From the NCBI GenBank assembly GCA_944381485.1, contig CALWLI010000010.1, positions 172,955-236,954 on the forward strand: a stretch of DNA of 64,000 nt, written 5' to 3'. The position numbers were made by a program, and so were the translations under genes. Numbering within the stretch: the stretch's first letter is position 1; each line of letters starts with the position of its first letter. The notes under the pieces were generated by a model. That model did no database searches. It was not told the origin of the DNA and saw only the letters and a program-made list of their open reading frames with translations. Source of the DNA: an uncultured Lachnospiraceae bacterium. Lineage in GTDB: Bacteria > Bacillota > Clostridia > Lachnospirales > Lachnospiraceae. Positions 45,854-55,251 of the stretch are shown here, piece by piece.

Positions 45854-46681
45854 CTATTGTTTTACCACGCGTCTTTGTCTGTCCGCTTCAAACACAAGCA
45901 CTGTGGCGGCCATAGCCGCATTCAGTGACTCCACGTTCCCGTGCATAGGTATCTTTATCCTATGGTCAGCCTTCTCAATAAGCTCGGGTGAAAGTCCGTG
46001 AGCCTCATTTCCTATCATAAAGCAGCTTCCCTTCCTGTAGTCAAAATCCGTGTGATATCCCTCCGCATCAAGGCAGGCTGCATAAAACTCAGGTGTTGCC
46101 ACAGAAAACTCTTCCATAAAGCTTCTGTCTCTCAGTCTGTCCATAGCCCTCGTAAGGTCATCAACCACCAAAAAAGGAACTCTCAGCACTGCTCCCATAG
46201 TACTTCTGACTACTTTGGGTGAATATATATCGACGCACTCCCTGTTCATTATTATTCCGTCAACCCCTGCCGCCTCTGAGGCCCTCAATACTGTTCCAAG
46301 ATTCCCCGGATCCTGCATAGTGTCAAGGAGCAAAAGGAGGGGAGCTTCCTTCTTATTTACTCTTTCCATTAGTCCGGAAAGGCCCTTTATCCTCCTCTGT
46401 CTGGCAACCACCAGTATTCCCTGAGGCGTCACAGTATCCGACATCTGCTTCATTTCAGATCCGGAGACCTGCTCATACCCGCACTCAGAGAGTATGTCCC
46501 TGCACATATCCGCCTGATTGGAGGCAAAAAAGTCGTCAGTTACATATATTTTTTCGACGTCACAGGGAGAAAGCTCAGAGCACATCTTGGGTCCGTCCAC
46601 AACATACAGGCCCTGCTCTCTTCTGGTCTTTGCTTTTGACAAAAGCTCCTTTATGAATTTTTTTTGTCTTCCGTCAGCCAT
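45854..46681 (-). CDS. TrmH/SpoU-family RNA 2'-O-methyltransferase
   Basis: This 275-residue SPOUT methyltransferase has an N-terminal substrate-binding domain and knot motifs: TMQDPGNLGTVLRASEAAG at about 124, the middle VVRSTMGAVLRVPF, and GNEAHGLSPELI plus SLNAAMAATVLVFE at the end. It methylates ribose in rRNA or tRNA; the target base is unknown. It lies eight bases upstream of the nfeD homologue. Confidence 0.9.
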   Translation of the reverse strand: MADGRQKKFIKELLSKAKTRREQGLYVVDGPKMCSELSPCDVEKIYVTDDFFASNQADMCRDILSECGYEQVSGSEMKQMSDTVTPQGILVVARQRRIKGLSGLMERVNKKEAPLLLLLDTMQDPGNLGTVLRASEAAGVDGIIMNRECVDIYSPKVVRSTMGAVLRVPFLVVDDLTRAMDRLRDRSFMEEFSVATPEFYAACLDAEGYHTDFDYRKGSCFMIGNEAHGLSPELIEKADHRIKIPMHGNVESLNAAMAATVLVFEADRQRRVVKQ

Positions 46682-46735
46682 ATCTAAAGAATTCCTTCGA
46701 TACTATTATTGTCTTCTGTTTTAAGCTCCGAATTT

Positions 46736-48685
46736 TTAAAGCTCGGAGATCTCGGAAAGCCATGCCCTTCCCACAGCGTCAGAGGGCATCCTCCATCCTC
46801 CTCTCGGGCTAAGGTCCACAGAGCCGACCTTCGGCCCGTCAGGCATACAGCTCCGCTTAAACTGCTGGGAGAAAAACCTCTTATAAAATACTCTCAGCCA
46901 TTTTAAGACAGTTTCTCTGTCATAGGCCCTCGAAAAGGCCTTCTCGGAAAGCCTCATTATCTTTTTGGGAGTTGCCCCGTATCTGAGCACATTATATATA
47001 AAGAAATCATGGAGCTCATAAGGGCCCACCAGATCTTCAGTCTTCTGTGCGATCTCCCCCGACTCCTCAGGAGGAAGAAGCTCGGGAGATACGGGAGTAT
47101 CAAGCACATCGTACAAAATATCTTTGAGCTCAGATGAGGCTTCAAAGTCCGCATAGTATTTGACCAGATACCTGACCAAGGTCTTTGGCACATCAGCGTT
47201 TACAGCATACATAGACATATGATCTCCGTTGTAAGTACACCACCCCAGAGCAAGCTCTGACAGATCCCCGGTCCCCACAACAATTCCGTCCTCGTCATTT
47301 GCCACATCCATCAGGATCTGAGTCCTCTCTCTGGCCTGTGAATTCTCATAGGCGGAATTCTTGACCTTGGGGTCGTGAGCTATGTCTCTGAAATGGATGC
47401 TTACGGACTCCTTGATATTTATCTCCCTGAGTTCAGCTCCAATGCTCTTTACCATATGGCAGGCATTGTTGTATGTCCTGTCTGTAGTTCCGAAAGCAGG
47501 CATGGTTATACAGAGTATGTCCTCAGGCTTTCTTCCCATAAGGTCAAAAGCCCGCCTTGTAACAAGAAGTGCCAGTGTTGAGTCCAGTCCCCCGCTTATG
47601 CCTATGACCGCTCTCTTTGAAGAAGTATGTTCCAATCTCTTCTTAAGTCCGTGAGATTGTATATCCAGTATCTCCCTGCACCTTTCCGCTCTCTTCGAGT
47701 CATCAGAGGGGATAAAGGGGTGAGGATCCACAAAGCGCATAAGGCCGTCTGATGAGCTTATTTTGTCAAAGCTTATATCGACAGCCCTGTAGTCTGAAAG
47801 AAGCTCTTTTTCTTCCTCCTCGGAAAGAGCGGGGAAGGTATTCTTCCTTCTCCTCTCGGATATCAGTTTAAATACGTCTGCATCCGCGCAGGTCAGGCCG
47901 TCCTCGTAGAGCTTTGACTCTGAGAGTATCATGCCGTCCTCGGCAATTATCCTGTGTCCGCCGAACACCAGGTCTGTGGTGGACTCATCCGGTCCCGCCC
48001 CTGCATACACATAGGAGCATATGAGTCTTGAAGATTGTGAGGCTATGAGTTCTCTCCTGAAGTCCTTTTTCCCTGCCGTCTCATCTGAAGCCGAAAGATT
48101 AACTATCACGCTTGCCCCGGCAGCCGCATGTCTGTTTGAAGGTGAGAAAGGCACCCATACGTCTTCGCATATTTCCGCCGCTACCACAAGCTCAGGCATT
48201 TCACTGCATTTAATCAAAATATCCGTGCCGAAAAGCACAGGCTTTTCTCCGAATTCCTTCAGTCTTACTTCCTTGGGCTGTCTGCATCCCCTTTTAAAAT
48301 ACCTGCCCTCATAAAATTCAACGTATTGGGGAATATTTGTCTTGGGAATTATGGCAAGAAGCTCTCCCCCCTTTAGTACGGCTGCCGCATTATAAAGCTT
48401 TCCGTTCTCGGAAAACGGAAAGCCCACAAATATAAGCATATCCGAGCAGGCTGTGGCGTCTGCAGTCTTTTTCAAGCATCTTTCAGCCTCATTAAGTAGC
48501 CTGTCCTGAAAAAACAGGTCCCCGCAAGAGTAGCCGGTGATGGCAAGCTCAGGAAACACAAGGATCTTCGCTCCCGCTTTTGCCGCCTCGAGAGAAAGCT
48601 TTATGATCTCGTCACTGTTGTAATCAGGATCGGCAACCTTCAGCTTTGGGCAGGCCGCCGCCAGCCTAACAAATCCGTCTGTCAT
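46736..48685 (-). CDS. nadE: Glutamine-dependent NAD+ synthase
   Basis: This 649-residue protein has an N-terminal nitrilase-type glutaminase (catalytic Cys in AEICEDVWVPF, about 171) and a C-terminal NAD synthase with ATP motif GISGGLDSTLALLV. It converts nicotinate adenine dinucleotide to NAD+ with ammonia from glutamine. Length fits the long bacterial form. It is separated from tcdA, which is divergent, by 134 bases. Confidence 0.95.
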   Translation of the reverse strand: MTDGFVRLAAACPKLKVADPDYNSDEIIKLSLEAAKAGAKILVFPELAITGYSCGDLFFQDRLLNEAERCLKKTADATACSDMLIFVGFPFSENGKLYNAAAVLKGGELLAIIPKTNIPQYVEFYEGRYFKRGCRQPKEVRLKEFGEKPVLFGTDILIKCSEMPELVVAAEICEDVWVPFSPSNRHAAAGASVIVNLSASDETAGKKDFRRELIASQSSRLICSYVYAGAGPDESTTDLVFGGHRIIAEDGMILSESKLYEDGLTCADADVFKLISERRRKNTFPALSEEEEKELLSDYRAVDISFDKISSSDGLMRFVDPHPFIPSDDSKRAERCREILDIQSHGLKKRLEHTSSKRAVIGISGGLDSTLALLVTRRAFDLMGRKPEDILCITMPAFGTTDRTYNNACHMVKSIGAELREINIKESVSIHFRDIAHDPKVKNSAYENSQARERTQILMDVANDEDGIVVGTGDLSELALGWCTYNGDHMSMYAVNADVPKTLVRYLVKYYADFEASSELKDILYDVLDTPVSPELLPPEESGEIAQKTEDLVGPYELHDFFIYNVLRYGATPKKIMRLSEKAFSRAYDRETVLKWLRVFYKRFFSQQFKRSCMPDGPKVGSVDLSPRGGWRMPSDAVGRAWLSEISEL

Positions 48686-48819
48686 ACTCCCTCCAAAATA
48701 AAAAAATTTGAATTCATTATATCACACAGCCTACCTTTATGCTATATTGATGTAATGAAGGTTTCATTACGTGACAGTAAATATTTTGTAAACTGTTTTC
48801 AGGTGAAGGGAGAGACGAA

Positions 48820-49530
48820 ATGGATGCTCGGTTTTCAAGGACAGTTATGCTTACAGGCAAGGAGGATTTCATAAGTATCTCCAAAAAGCATGTTGTTATC
48901 TTCGGTCTGGGAGGAGTGGGATCCTATGTATGCGAGGCTCTTGCCAGATTCGGCATAGAATATATGAGTATTATAGATTCCGACACAGTTGATATAAGCA
49001 ATATAAACAGGCAGGTTTTTGCCCTTAGCTCAACTGTGGGAAGAAAAAAGATCCATGTGGCTGAGGAGAGGATAAAAGATATAAACCCAAAGGCCACAGT
49101 CAAGGCCTATGACAGCTTTGTACTTCCCGAAAATACAGCTTCGCTCATGGAAAAAATATATGACTTTGGCGGGGAAAAGAGAAGTATAGATTTTGTGGTT
49201 GATGCCATAGACACTGTATCGGCAAAGATAGCCTTGGCCGAATACTGCAAAGAGCATGAGCTTACTCTCATCTCATCTATGGGGACAGGAAACAAGCTCG
49301 ATCCCTCACTGTTTGAGATCACTGACATTTATAAGACCTCAGTATGTCCTCTTTGCAAGGTGATGAGAAAAGAGCTTAAGGACAGAGGGATAGAAAAACT
49401 TACTGTGCTTTATTCAAAAGAACAGCCGGTAAAGACCGGATCAAGAACTCCCGGCTCTGTTTCCTTTGTGCCATCTGTGGCAGGGCTTCGTATTGCGGGA
49501 TATGTGATAAAACAATTGTCCGGCAAATAA
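48820..49530 (+). CDS. tcdA: tRNA threonylcarbamoyladenosine dehydratase
   Basis: TcdA (CsdL) cyclises the t6A base of ANN-decoding tRNAs, using an E1-like adenylation domain. The 236-residue protein has GLGGVGSYVCEALARFGI, NINRQVFALSSTVG and VVDAIDTVSAKIAL. CPLCKVM and a later part match the E1-like family. It is a single plus-strand gene. A bidirectional terminator follows within 40 bases. Confidence 0.9.
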   Translation: MDARFSRTVMLTGKEDFISISKKHVVIFGLGGVGSYVCEALARFGIEYMSIIDSDTVDISNINRQVFALSSTVGRKKIHVAEERIKDINPKATVKAYDSFVLPENTASLMEKIYDFGGEKRSIDFVVDAIDTVSAKIALAEYCKEHELTLISSMGTGNKLDPSLFEITDIYKTSVCPLCKVMRKELKDRGIEKLTVLYSKEQPVKTGSRTPGSVSFVPSVAGLRIAGYVIKQLSGK

Positions 49531-49561
49531 TAGTTCTGTTTATTATAAAATATATCTTCAA

Positions 49562-49610
49562 AAAAACAAAACTGCTGCAAAGGTGTCGCTTACACCTGCG
49601 GCAGTTTTTT
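49562..49610. terminator. Bidirectional terminator of tcdA and of the large RNA
   Basis: The arms AAAACTGCTGCAAAGGTGT and ACACCTGCGGCAGTTTT pair with one mismatch around CGCTT. T-runs lie on both sides (TTTTTT on plus, TTTTGTTTTTTT on minus). Confidence 0.9.
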
Positions 49611-50590
49611 ACACATTTTCGATAAGCATTATTTCAGCCAATATAGTTCAATCCCTGTACAATGTAGTAGAGGTTATCGTATCATTCATTCTGATTACGA
49701 TAACCCCTACAGATTACATTCTGCCAATGGACTGTACCTCATTTCTTTCTTATTTTTCATCGGCTATTCAGTTTTAATCGATCTCTCAAATCCTGATATT
49801 ATTTTCTTCTACTTAATCTTATAAGTTTCGCCCGCTTGATCTGTTTAAATTTTATGAAATATTCTGAAGTCTTTCACCCTTCATATATTTCCTTTAAACG
49901 ATGCTCCTGTCGGCGAAGGAAATTATATATCCTTTGAGTTGATCTGTTGTCCTTAGGGACTTATTATTGATCTTTTTACATTTTCGAATTAACTCTTACC
50001 TCGTTAATTTCTATATGAAAATGTTTGATCAATTTCTGTTTATATATTCTCAAATGTAGGACTTACTTTTTAAGTTAATCTCTTAACTTTACTAGGTTAT
50101 CTTTATTATCCAAGATTATTATATAAACTTTTTGTTTTGCTTTTTAATGATTTTAAAAACCTTACTTCGGTTTTAAGAAAATCATATTTGCTTAACAGTA
50201 CATTGGACCGTCCCTCCTGAATTTAATTCTTAGGTTCTTTCAGACTAATTACCATACATAATCACCTTCCTCCTCGGCAGTTACTGATGCCTGCTGTTCG
50301 CTAATGCACTTTTCGGTAATTAATCGGCCTCCGATGAAACCTTTATTTATTCTTAAGAGAGATTTCTTATAAAAACTTCTTCCTCTTTAATAGATATTAA
50401 ATATTAAAATTTAATTTACTATTTTCCTATGATTATGAAATTACTAATCCTGCTGCTTTTACGAATATTTCCTGTTGTAATTACGATTATTTCACGCTTT
50501 TAACATTTAATATTCTTTGCTTTTGAAATTAATAACTTATAGTCATTACCGGTAATTTGGAAGTTTTATAAGTTCTTTCTTAAGTTGTCT
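49570..50590 (-). ncRNA. Candidate large structured non-coding RNA (about 1 kb)
   Basis: This block has no ORF with a plausible start and ribosome site on either strand, is near 30% GC against about 45% around it, and is purine-rich on the minus strand. It contains many stems by eye: a three-part nested stem at 49967-50032, a 15-pair hairpin at 49667-49710 in which one pair is G-U only in the minus-strand RNA, a hairpin at 50146-50185, and smaller ones. It ends in a strong terminator at 49562-49610. A possible closing helix joins 50525-50540 to 49622-49635. Size and layout recall the ROOL, GOLLD and OLE classes, but I recognise no specific family. The 5' end is uncertain: TATTAT at 50593-50598 has no good -35 box. 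Confidence 0.6.
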
Positions 50591-50705
50591 TTATAATACC
50601 ATGGAAGATCGCAAATATCTATTGACAAAACAACCGAAAGATCACGTTAATTTTTGGTTAAAATTGTTCTTAAAAAAATACAATTTATGGTATATAATAT
50701 TATTG

Positions 50706-50784
50706 TTGGGCTCGCAGGAGCCCTTTTTATTTTTGCCCCTGAGATGCTCCTTCAAATGAGCAGTTCGTGCCCCATAAGGAGCAT
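50706..50784. terminator. Two hairpins between pyrG and the large RNA
   Basis: The first hairpin has arms ATGCTCCTT (50744-50752) and AAGGAGCAT (50776-50784), just beyond the pyrG stop codon. The second has GGGCTC/GAGCCC (50708-50723) followed by TTTTTATTTTT on the plus strand. The second is a textbook terminator only in the plus direction, where no gene precedes it. In the minus direction the pair may act as a weak pyrG terminator. Confidence 0.45.
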
Positions 50785-50795
50785 TCAACCGGGCT

Positions 50796-52391
50796 TTAAC
50801 GAAGAGAAGCTTTTATCAGTCCCACAAAAAGAGGATGAGCCTTATTGGGTCTGCTCTTAAATTCAGGATGAAACTGAACAGCCTCAAAGTAGGGATGATC
50901 TTCAAGTTCGACAGCCTCAACTATTTTCCCGTCAGGTGATGTACCGCTTATCACAAGCCCCATTCCGGCCAGTTTGTCTCTGAATTCATTGTTAAACTCA
51001 TAGCGGTGTCTGTGTCTCTCGCTGATCTCCTCTCTCCTGTAAAGCTCATACATTTTGCTCTTCTTGTTGAGGCGGCATGGATAGGCTCCAAGCCTCAGTG
51101 TTCCGCCCTTGTCAACTTCATCGCTCTGATCAGGCAAAAAGTCGATAACCTTGTGGCGGGAGTCCGGGTTAAACTCCCCTGAATCGGCGTCGGCCATTCC
51201 GCATACATTCCGGGCAAATTCTATGACGGCCATCTGCATTCCCAGGCAGATCCCCAGATAAGGCTTTTTGTTTTTGCGACAATAACATGCTGTTGACATC
51301 ATGCCCCTTACTCCCCTTTGCCCGAAGCCTCCGGGAACTATTACACCATCACAATCCGAGAGTATGTCTCCCGCATTTTCATCAGAGACAGTCTCAGAGT
51401 CTATCCATTTTATCTCGGGCTGTGCACCGCATTCATATGCCGCATGTCTGATGGCCTCCGCTACCGAAAGATAGGCGTCATGGAGCCCCACATACTTCCC
51501 CACAAGCCCTATCTTGACTTTTTTGTGGGCGTTTTTTATATTTCTAAGCATGTTTTTCCACTCGCCAAGATCGGCCTCAGGGGCCTCAAGTTCCAGCTTT
51601 CGCAATACTATATCGGAAAAATGCTCCCTCTCAAGCATTATCGGGGCTTCATAGAGCTCAGGCAGTGTAATGTTTTCTATTACGCATTCCTCTTTTACAT
51701 TGCAGAACAGGGCCACTTTTCTTTTTATATCCTCTCCAAGGCTGCCGTCGCTCCTCAGCACTATGATGTCAGGCTTTATTCCCATTCCCTGAAGCTCCGC
51801 TACCGAGTGCTGGGTGGGCTTTGTCTTATACTCATTGCTTCCTGAAAGATATGGTACAAGGGTCACATGTATGTAGGCTGTGTTTTCGCTTCCCTGCTCC
51901 AGGCCAACCTGCCTTATTGCCTCTATAAACGGCCTGCTCTCAATATCTCCTGTGGTCCCTCCTATCTCCGTGATCACTATGTCCGATCCCGACTTTTCCC
52001 CGACTCTGTAAATGAAGTTTTTTATCTCTGTTGTTACATGAGGTATGACCTGCACTGTCTCCCCCAGGTATTCACCCCGCCTTTCCTTGTTGAGTATATT
52101 CCAGTACACCTTGCCGGAGGTCAAATTTGAATATTTGTTTAAATCTTCATCTGTGAAGCGCTCATAGTGTCCAAGGTCCAGGTCTGTCTCAGCTCCGTCC
52201 TCAGTGACATAGACCTCTCCGTGCTGAAAGGGATTCATGGTTCCGGGGTCAACATTCAAATAAGGATCCAGCTTTTGTGAAGCCACCTTGAATCCTCTCT
52301 GCTTAAGGAGTCTTCCAAGCGATGCGGCTGTGATCCCCTTTCCAAGTCCTGATACTACCCCGCCGGTTACAAAAATAAATTTGGTTTTCAT
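50796..52391 (-). CDS. pyrG: CTP synthase
   Basis: PyrG makes CTP from UTP with glutamine. The 531-residue protein has the synthetase start [35 protein letters not shown] and the C-terminal glutaminase ([24 protein letters not shown] with the Cys nucleophile, FHPEF). It has its own promoter and a leader with a terminator-like hairpin, so expression may be attenuated. The start follows GGGAGG. Confidence 0.97.
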   Translation of the reverse strand: MKTKFIFVTGGVVSGLGKGITAASLGRLLKQRGFKVASQKLDPYLNVDPGTMNPFQHGEVYVTEDGAETDLDLGHYERFTDEDLNKYSNLTSGKVYWNILNKERRGEYLGETVQVIPHVTTEIKNFIYRVGEKSGSDIVITEIGGTTGDIESRPFIEAIRQVGLEQGSENTAYIHVTLVPYLSGSNEYKTKPTQHSVAELQGMGIKPDIIVLRSDGSLGEDIKRKVALFCNVKEECVIENITLPELYEAPIMLEREHFSDIVLRKLELEAPEADLGEWKNMLRNIKNAHKKVKIGLVGKYVGLHDAYLSVAEAIRHAAYECGAQPEIKWIDSETVSDENAGDILSDCDGVIVPGGFGQRGVRGMMSTACYCRKNKKPYLGICLGMQMAVIEFARNVCGMADADSGEFNPDSRHKVIDFLPDQSDEVDKGGTLRLGAYPCRLNKKSKMYELYRREEISERHRHRYEFNNEFRDKLAGMGLVISGTSPDGKIVEAVELEDHPYFEAVQFHPEFKSRPNKAHPLFVGLIKASLR

Positions 52392-52469
52392 TGCTTTCTT
52401 CCTCCCCTTTCTCCTGTTTCAGTGTTTTTACTGTGATTTAACATCGCCAGATACTCCAAGCTTTTCTTA

Positions 52470-52531
52470 AAAAAAATAAAAAAGGCGTCTCCCAAGAAGC
52501 AGAATCCCCTCTACCTCTTTAGGCGGACGCC
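52470..52531 (-). terminator. Terminator-like hairpin in the pyrG leader
   Basis: On the minus strand GGCGTC and GACGCC enclose a second 10-pair helix (AAGAGGTAGA with TCTGCTTCTT, including G-U pairs). TTTTTTATTTTTTTT follows. It lies in the leader between the pyrG promoter and start codon, about 80 bases upstream of the ATG. CTP-controlled attenuation is known for pyrG of B. subtilis, but the GGGC start of that system is not at the predicted +1 here. Confidence 0.75.
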
Positions 52532-52565
52532 ATTGCCCACGAATATTGATTTTTAAAACTTAATA

Positions 52566-52594
52566 AGTATACAAAACCGAAGAAGAAAAATCAA
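52566..52594 (-). promoter_or_regulatory. pyrG promoter inside a 12-bp inverted repeat
   Basis: On the minus strand TTGATT (52594-52589) and TATACT (52571-52566) are 17 bp apart. A perfect inverted repeat, ATATTGATTTTT (52543-52554) and AAAAATCAATAT (52586-52597), flanks the promoter core. One arm covers the -35 box and the other the early transcript. Confidence 0.75.
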
Positions 52595-52608
52595 TATCTT
52601 TTATGTTG

Positions 52609-54006
52609 CTATAGTGAATATTTTCCTCTCTTTAAAAATCTTCCCCTGTTTTCCGATACGACTCTTCCGTTTTCCGCTACAAGCTCACCTCTCAGCAGGA
52701 CCTTCTCTATCCTTCCCTGAACACAAAGCCCCTCATAATTCGAGTAATCTGCCCTTGATATCTGATTGGAAACTCTTATTGTATAAGAAGCCTCCGGGTC
52801 GATTATAACTATATCCGCATCGGAGCCTTCAGCTATAATTCCCTTTTCAGGGAAAAGTCCGTACAGCTTTGCAGGATTCTCGGAGCATAGCTCACACATC
52901 TTTTCCGGACTTATCCTTCCTTTCTTTACTCCCTCCGAGAACATCAGTATGCCTCTTAGCTCCACCCCGTTAAGCCCTCCGGGGATCTTTCTGAAGTCAT
53001 CTTTTCCCAAGAGCCTCTGCTCCCTTGTAAAGCTGCAGTGGTCCGTGGCTACTGTCTGGATCTCCCCGTCTGCCAAGGCCTTCCAAAGCACCTCATTGTC
53101 ATGCTTTGTCCTGAGCGGAGGAGCGCATACAAACTCGGCTCCGGAGAAATCCTTGCTGTCAAGCTTTGAGCTGTCCAAAAGCAGGTAGTGAGGGCAGGTC
53201 TCAACATATACTTTCTGCCCCCTGTTTCTTGCCCTTCTTATCTCCTTCAACCCCTCTTCACAGCTTAGATGCACGTCTATCACGTCCGCTCCCGCAACAA
53301 AGGCCAGGTACAAAAGCCTGTTTATAGCCTCAGCCTCCGCGGCACAAGGTCTGGTCTTATAATGGCTTGAGACAAGTCTCGACCTCTCATCCGAGGCATA
53401 TTCTTCTCTCAAGGCATCTGTAAGTCCGGAGTTCTCGCAGTGACAGCCTGTTATCGCCCCAAGTTCCTTAAGCCTTACAAGTATCTCATATATGCTCTTA
53501 TCGTCCAGTTTGTCGGCGTAGGTCATATAGACCTTGAAGGTGGTGATGCCCTCCTTTATCATTTCCTCACACTCTTTGCTCCTGTCCTCATTCCACTCGG
53601 AAAATGACATGTGAAAGCTGTAGTCGCAGGAACAGCCCTTCTCAGCCTTTTTTTTCCAATTAAGTAGGCCCTCCATAAGGCTCTCTCCCTTATATGCGGA
53701 GGCAAAGTCTATAATAGTGGTAGTTCCTCCTGCAACGGCGGCCTTAGTGCCGGAATAAAAGTCATCACATGTGACTGTGCCTGCCACATGGAGATCAAAG
53801 TGAGTGTGGGCATCAATAAATCCCGGGAATATATACTTTCCCGAGGCATCTGTAACTGTTTCCAGGGGGTCATCCGGGCAAAGCCTTGAGACCTCCTGCT
53901 CAGCTATATCTCCGATTTTTAAGATCTTTTCTCCTGATATAAGGATATCTGTTTTGAAGACGGTTTCGGAGGAGACTGCATTTCCGTTTTTTATTAAGAT
54001 CGACAT
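52609..54006 (-). CDS. hydA: Dihydropyrimidinase / hydantoinase
   Basis: This 465-residue cyclic amidohydrolase has the metal ligands GFIDAHTHFDL (about 60), the carbamylated-Lys region TFKVYMTYADK (about 153), GCHCENSGL, DVHLSCEEGL and VATDHCSFT. Homologues in purine-degrading anaerobes (hyuA of E. coli) are thought to open the ring of a purine-derived intermediate. It is the last gene of the ssnA-ygfK-xdh operon, 55 bases after the enolase-type gene. Confidence 0.9.
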   Translation of the reverse strand: MSILIKNGNAVSSETVFKTDILISGEKILKIGDIAEQEVSRLCPDDPLETVTDASGKYIFPGFIDAHTHFDLHVAGTVTCDDFYSGTKAAVAGGTTTIIDFASAYKGESLMEGLLNWKKKAEKGCSCDYSFHMSFSEWNEDRSKECEEMIKEGITTFKVYMTYADKLDDKSIYEILVRLKELGAITGCHCENSGLTDALREEYASDERSRLVSSHYKTRPCAAEAEAINRLLYLAFVAGADVIDVHLSCEEGLKEIRRARNRGQKVYVETCPHYLLLDSSKLDSKDFSGAEFVCAPPLRTKHDNEVLWKALADGEIQTVATDHCSFTREQRLLGKDDFRKIPGGLNGVELRGILMFSEGVKKGRISPEKMCELCSENPAKLYGLFPEKGIIAEGSDADIVIIDPEASYTIRVSNQISRADYSNYEGLCVQGRIEKVLLRGELVAENGRVVSENRGRFLKRGKYSL

Positions 54007-54061
54007 ATATATACCTCCTGCAGATAAAGATCCGGACTTAATTTGATTGGATGATATTACC

Positions 54062-55249
54062 CTATCTGTGATCGACTGTCACTTTTATGCTGTGCTTAAA
54101 GCAGAAATCAGACAGCTCATTTCCAAGGCCCGGGAGCTCAGGAATACTGAAATATCCGTTTTCAGGCTGATAGTCACAGATGCAAAGGGCTTTGTTTGAC
54201 CGGTACCTGTTAAACACATGATGCTCATGGATGGCAAAATTTCCTATTGCCGCCTCAAGCTGCAGAGAGGCGGCCGTAAGCAGGGGACTCCCACAGACAT
54301 GTATCTGCACTCCCACATTGTAGACCTGAGCCATGTCACATATCTTTTTTACCTCGGTGATCCCACCTGAATTTCCGATATCAGGCTGTATCAGCCTGAC
54401 GGAGCCGTTTTCAAAATACGGGGCAAAGCCCTTTCTTGTATATATGCGCTCTCCCTGAGCAAGGGGTATGTTTATCCTGTCCGCCACAAGCTTATTCATT
54501 TTCGGATCAGGGCTTACAGGCTCTTCAATAAACAGGATATCATATTCCTCAGCTATTCTGCCCAAATTTACCGCAGACTGCACATCCGTTGCGGCATGGT
54601 TTTCCATTATAATGTCTATATCAGGGCCAACGGCCTCCCTCACCGCCTTAAGCCTTCCCACAACTGTTTTTATATGCAGGGGATCCTGAAATCCGGATGT
54701 CTCGTCGTAGCTGTAAATATGGCCGTCAGGGGCATAGGTGTTAAAATCGATCTTTATTGCTCTGTACCCCTCATCCACAGCTTTCATTGCATTTTTCGCA
54801 TAATCTCTATCATTCAACGCGGGAATTTTTCTCTCATCCCAGCCGAACTGTAGCTGGCTTGCATAGCATTTCAGCTTCTCCCTCATCCTTCCGCCCAGAA
54901 GTTTAAATAAAGGTTCCTTATAATATTTTCCCTTTATGTCCCACAGAGCTATATCAATGGCTGATATGCCCGAAAAAACAACCGGCCCTGCATTTTGAGC
55001 CCAAAAACTTTCCCTGTAAAGTTTCTCCCAAATCACTTCATTTTCCAGGGGATCCATGCCTATTACAAGTCCTGCCAGATCTTTGATCATCCCAAAGGCC
55101 GCCTCCGAACCACAGCCGAAGGCCATGGCGGCCTCCCCGTCACCGTATATCCCCTCGTCAGTATATATCCTAAGCACAACAGGTCTCCACCCCGGGTTAT
55201 CAGATGATTTCAGATCCGTAAGCATCACATCCACTTTTGATATTTTCAT
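54062..55249 (-). CDS. Enolase-superfamily (mandelate racemase-type) protein in purine operon
   Basis: This 395-residue protein of the mandelate racemase/muconate lactonizing group has a capping domain and a barrel. Visible are K166-I-D168 at the second strand, E216-N-H218, E243 (IEEP) and E267 (QGER) as metal-site candidates, and H317 in QIHVCGSP as probable base. The acid-x-His pattern resembles acid-sugar dehydratases such as D-galactonate dehydratase. It sits two bases after the xanthine dehydrogenase stop, inside the purine-type operon, where no such enzyme is part of the known pathway. Substrate unknown. Confidence 0.85.
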   Translation of the reverse strand: MKISKVDVMLTDLKSSDNPGWRPVVLRIYTDEGIYGDGEAAMAFGCGSEAAFGMIKDLAGLVIGMDPLENEVIWEKLYRESFWAQNAGPVVFSGISAIDIALWDIKGKYYKEPLFKLLGGRMREKLKCYASQLQFGWDERKIPALNDRDYAKNAMKAVDEGYRAIKIDFNTYAPDGHIYSYDETSGFQDPLHIKTVVGRLKAVREAVGPDIDIIMENHAATDVQSAVNLGRIAEEYDILFIEEPVSPDPKMNKLVADRINIPLAQGERIYTRKGFAPYFENGSVRLIQPDIGNSGGITEVKKICDMAQVYNVGVQIHVCGSPLLTAASLQLEAAIGNFAIHEHHVFNRYRSNKALCICDYQPENGYFSIPELPGLGNELSDFCFKHSIKVTVDHR

Positions 55250-55251
55250 TG

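Noticed and set aside
50180-50310. Ribosome-site-like GGAGG followed by ATG, twice, on the minus strand of the large RNA
   Set aside because: The reading frames stop after three or four codons, so they look like structural purine runs rather than genes.
49570-50590. Group II intron or retroelement remnant
   Set aside because: No domain V-like hairpin (AGCC...GAAA...) and no reverse-transcriptase fragment were found.
50654-50860. A 68-residue plus-strand ORF beyond the large RNA
   Set aside because: It runs through a terminator hairpin and into the reverse strand of pyrG, and has no ribosome site.
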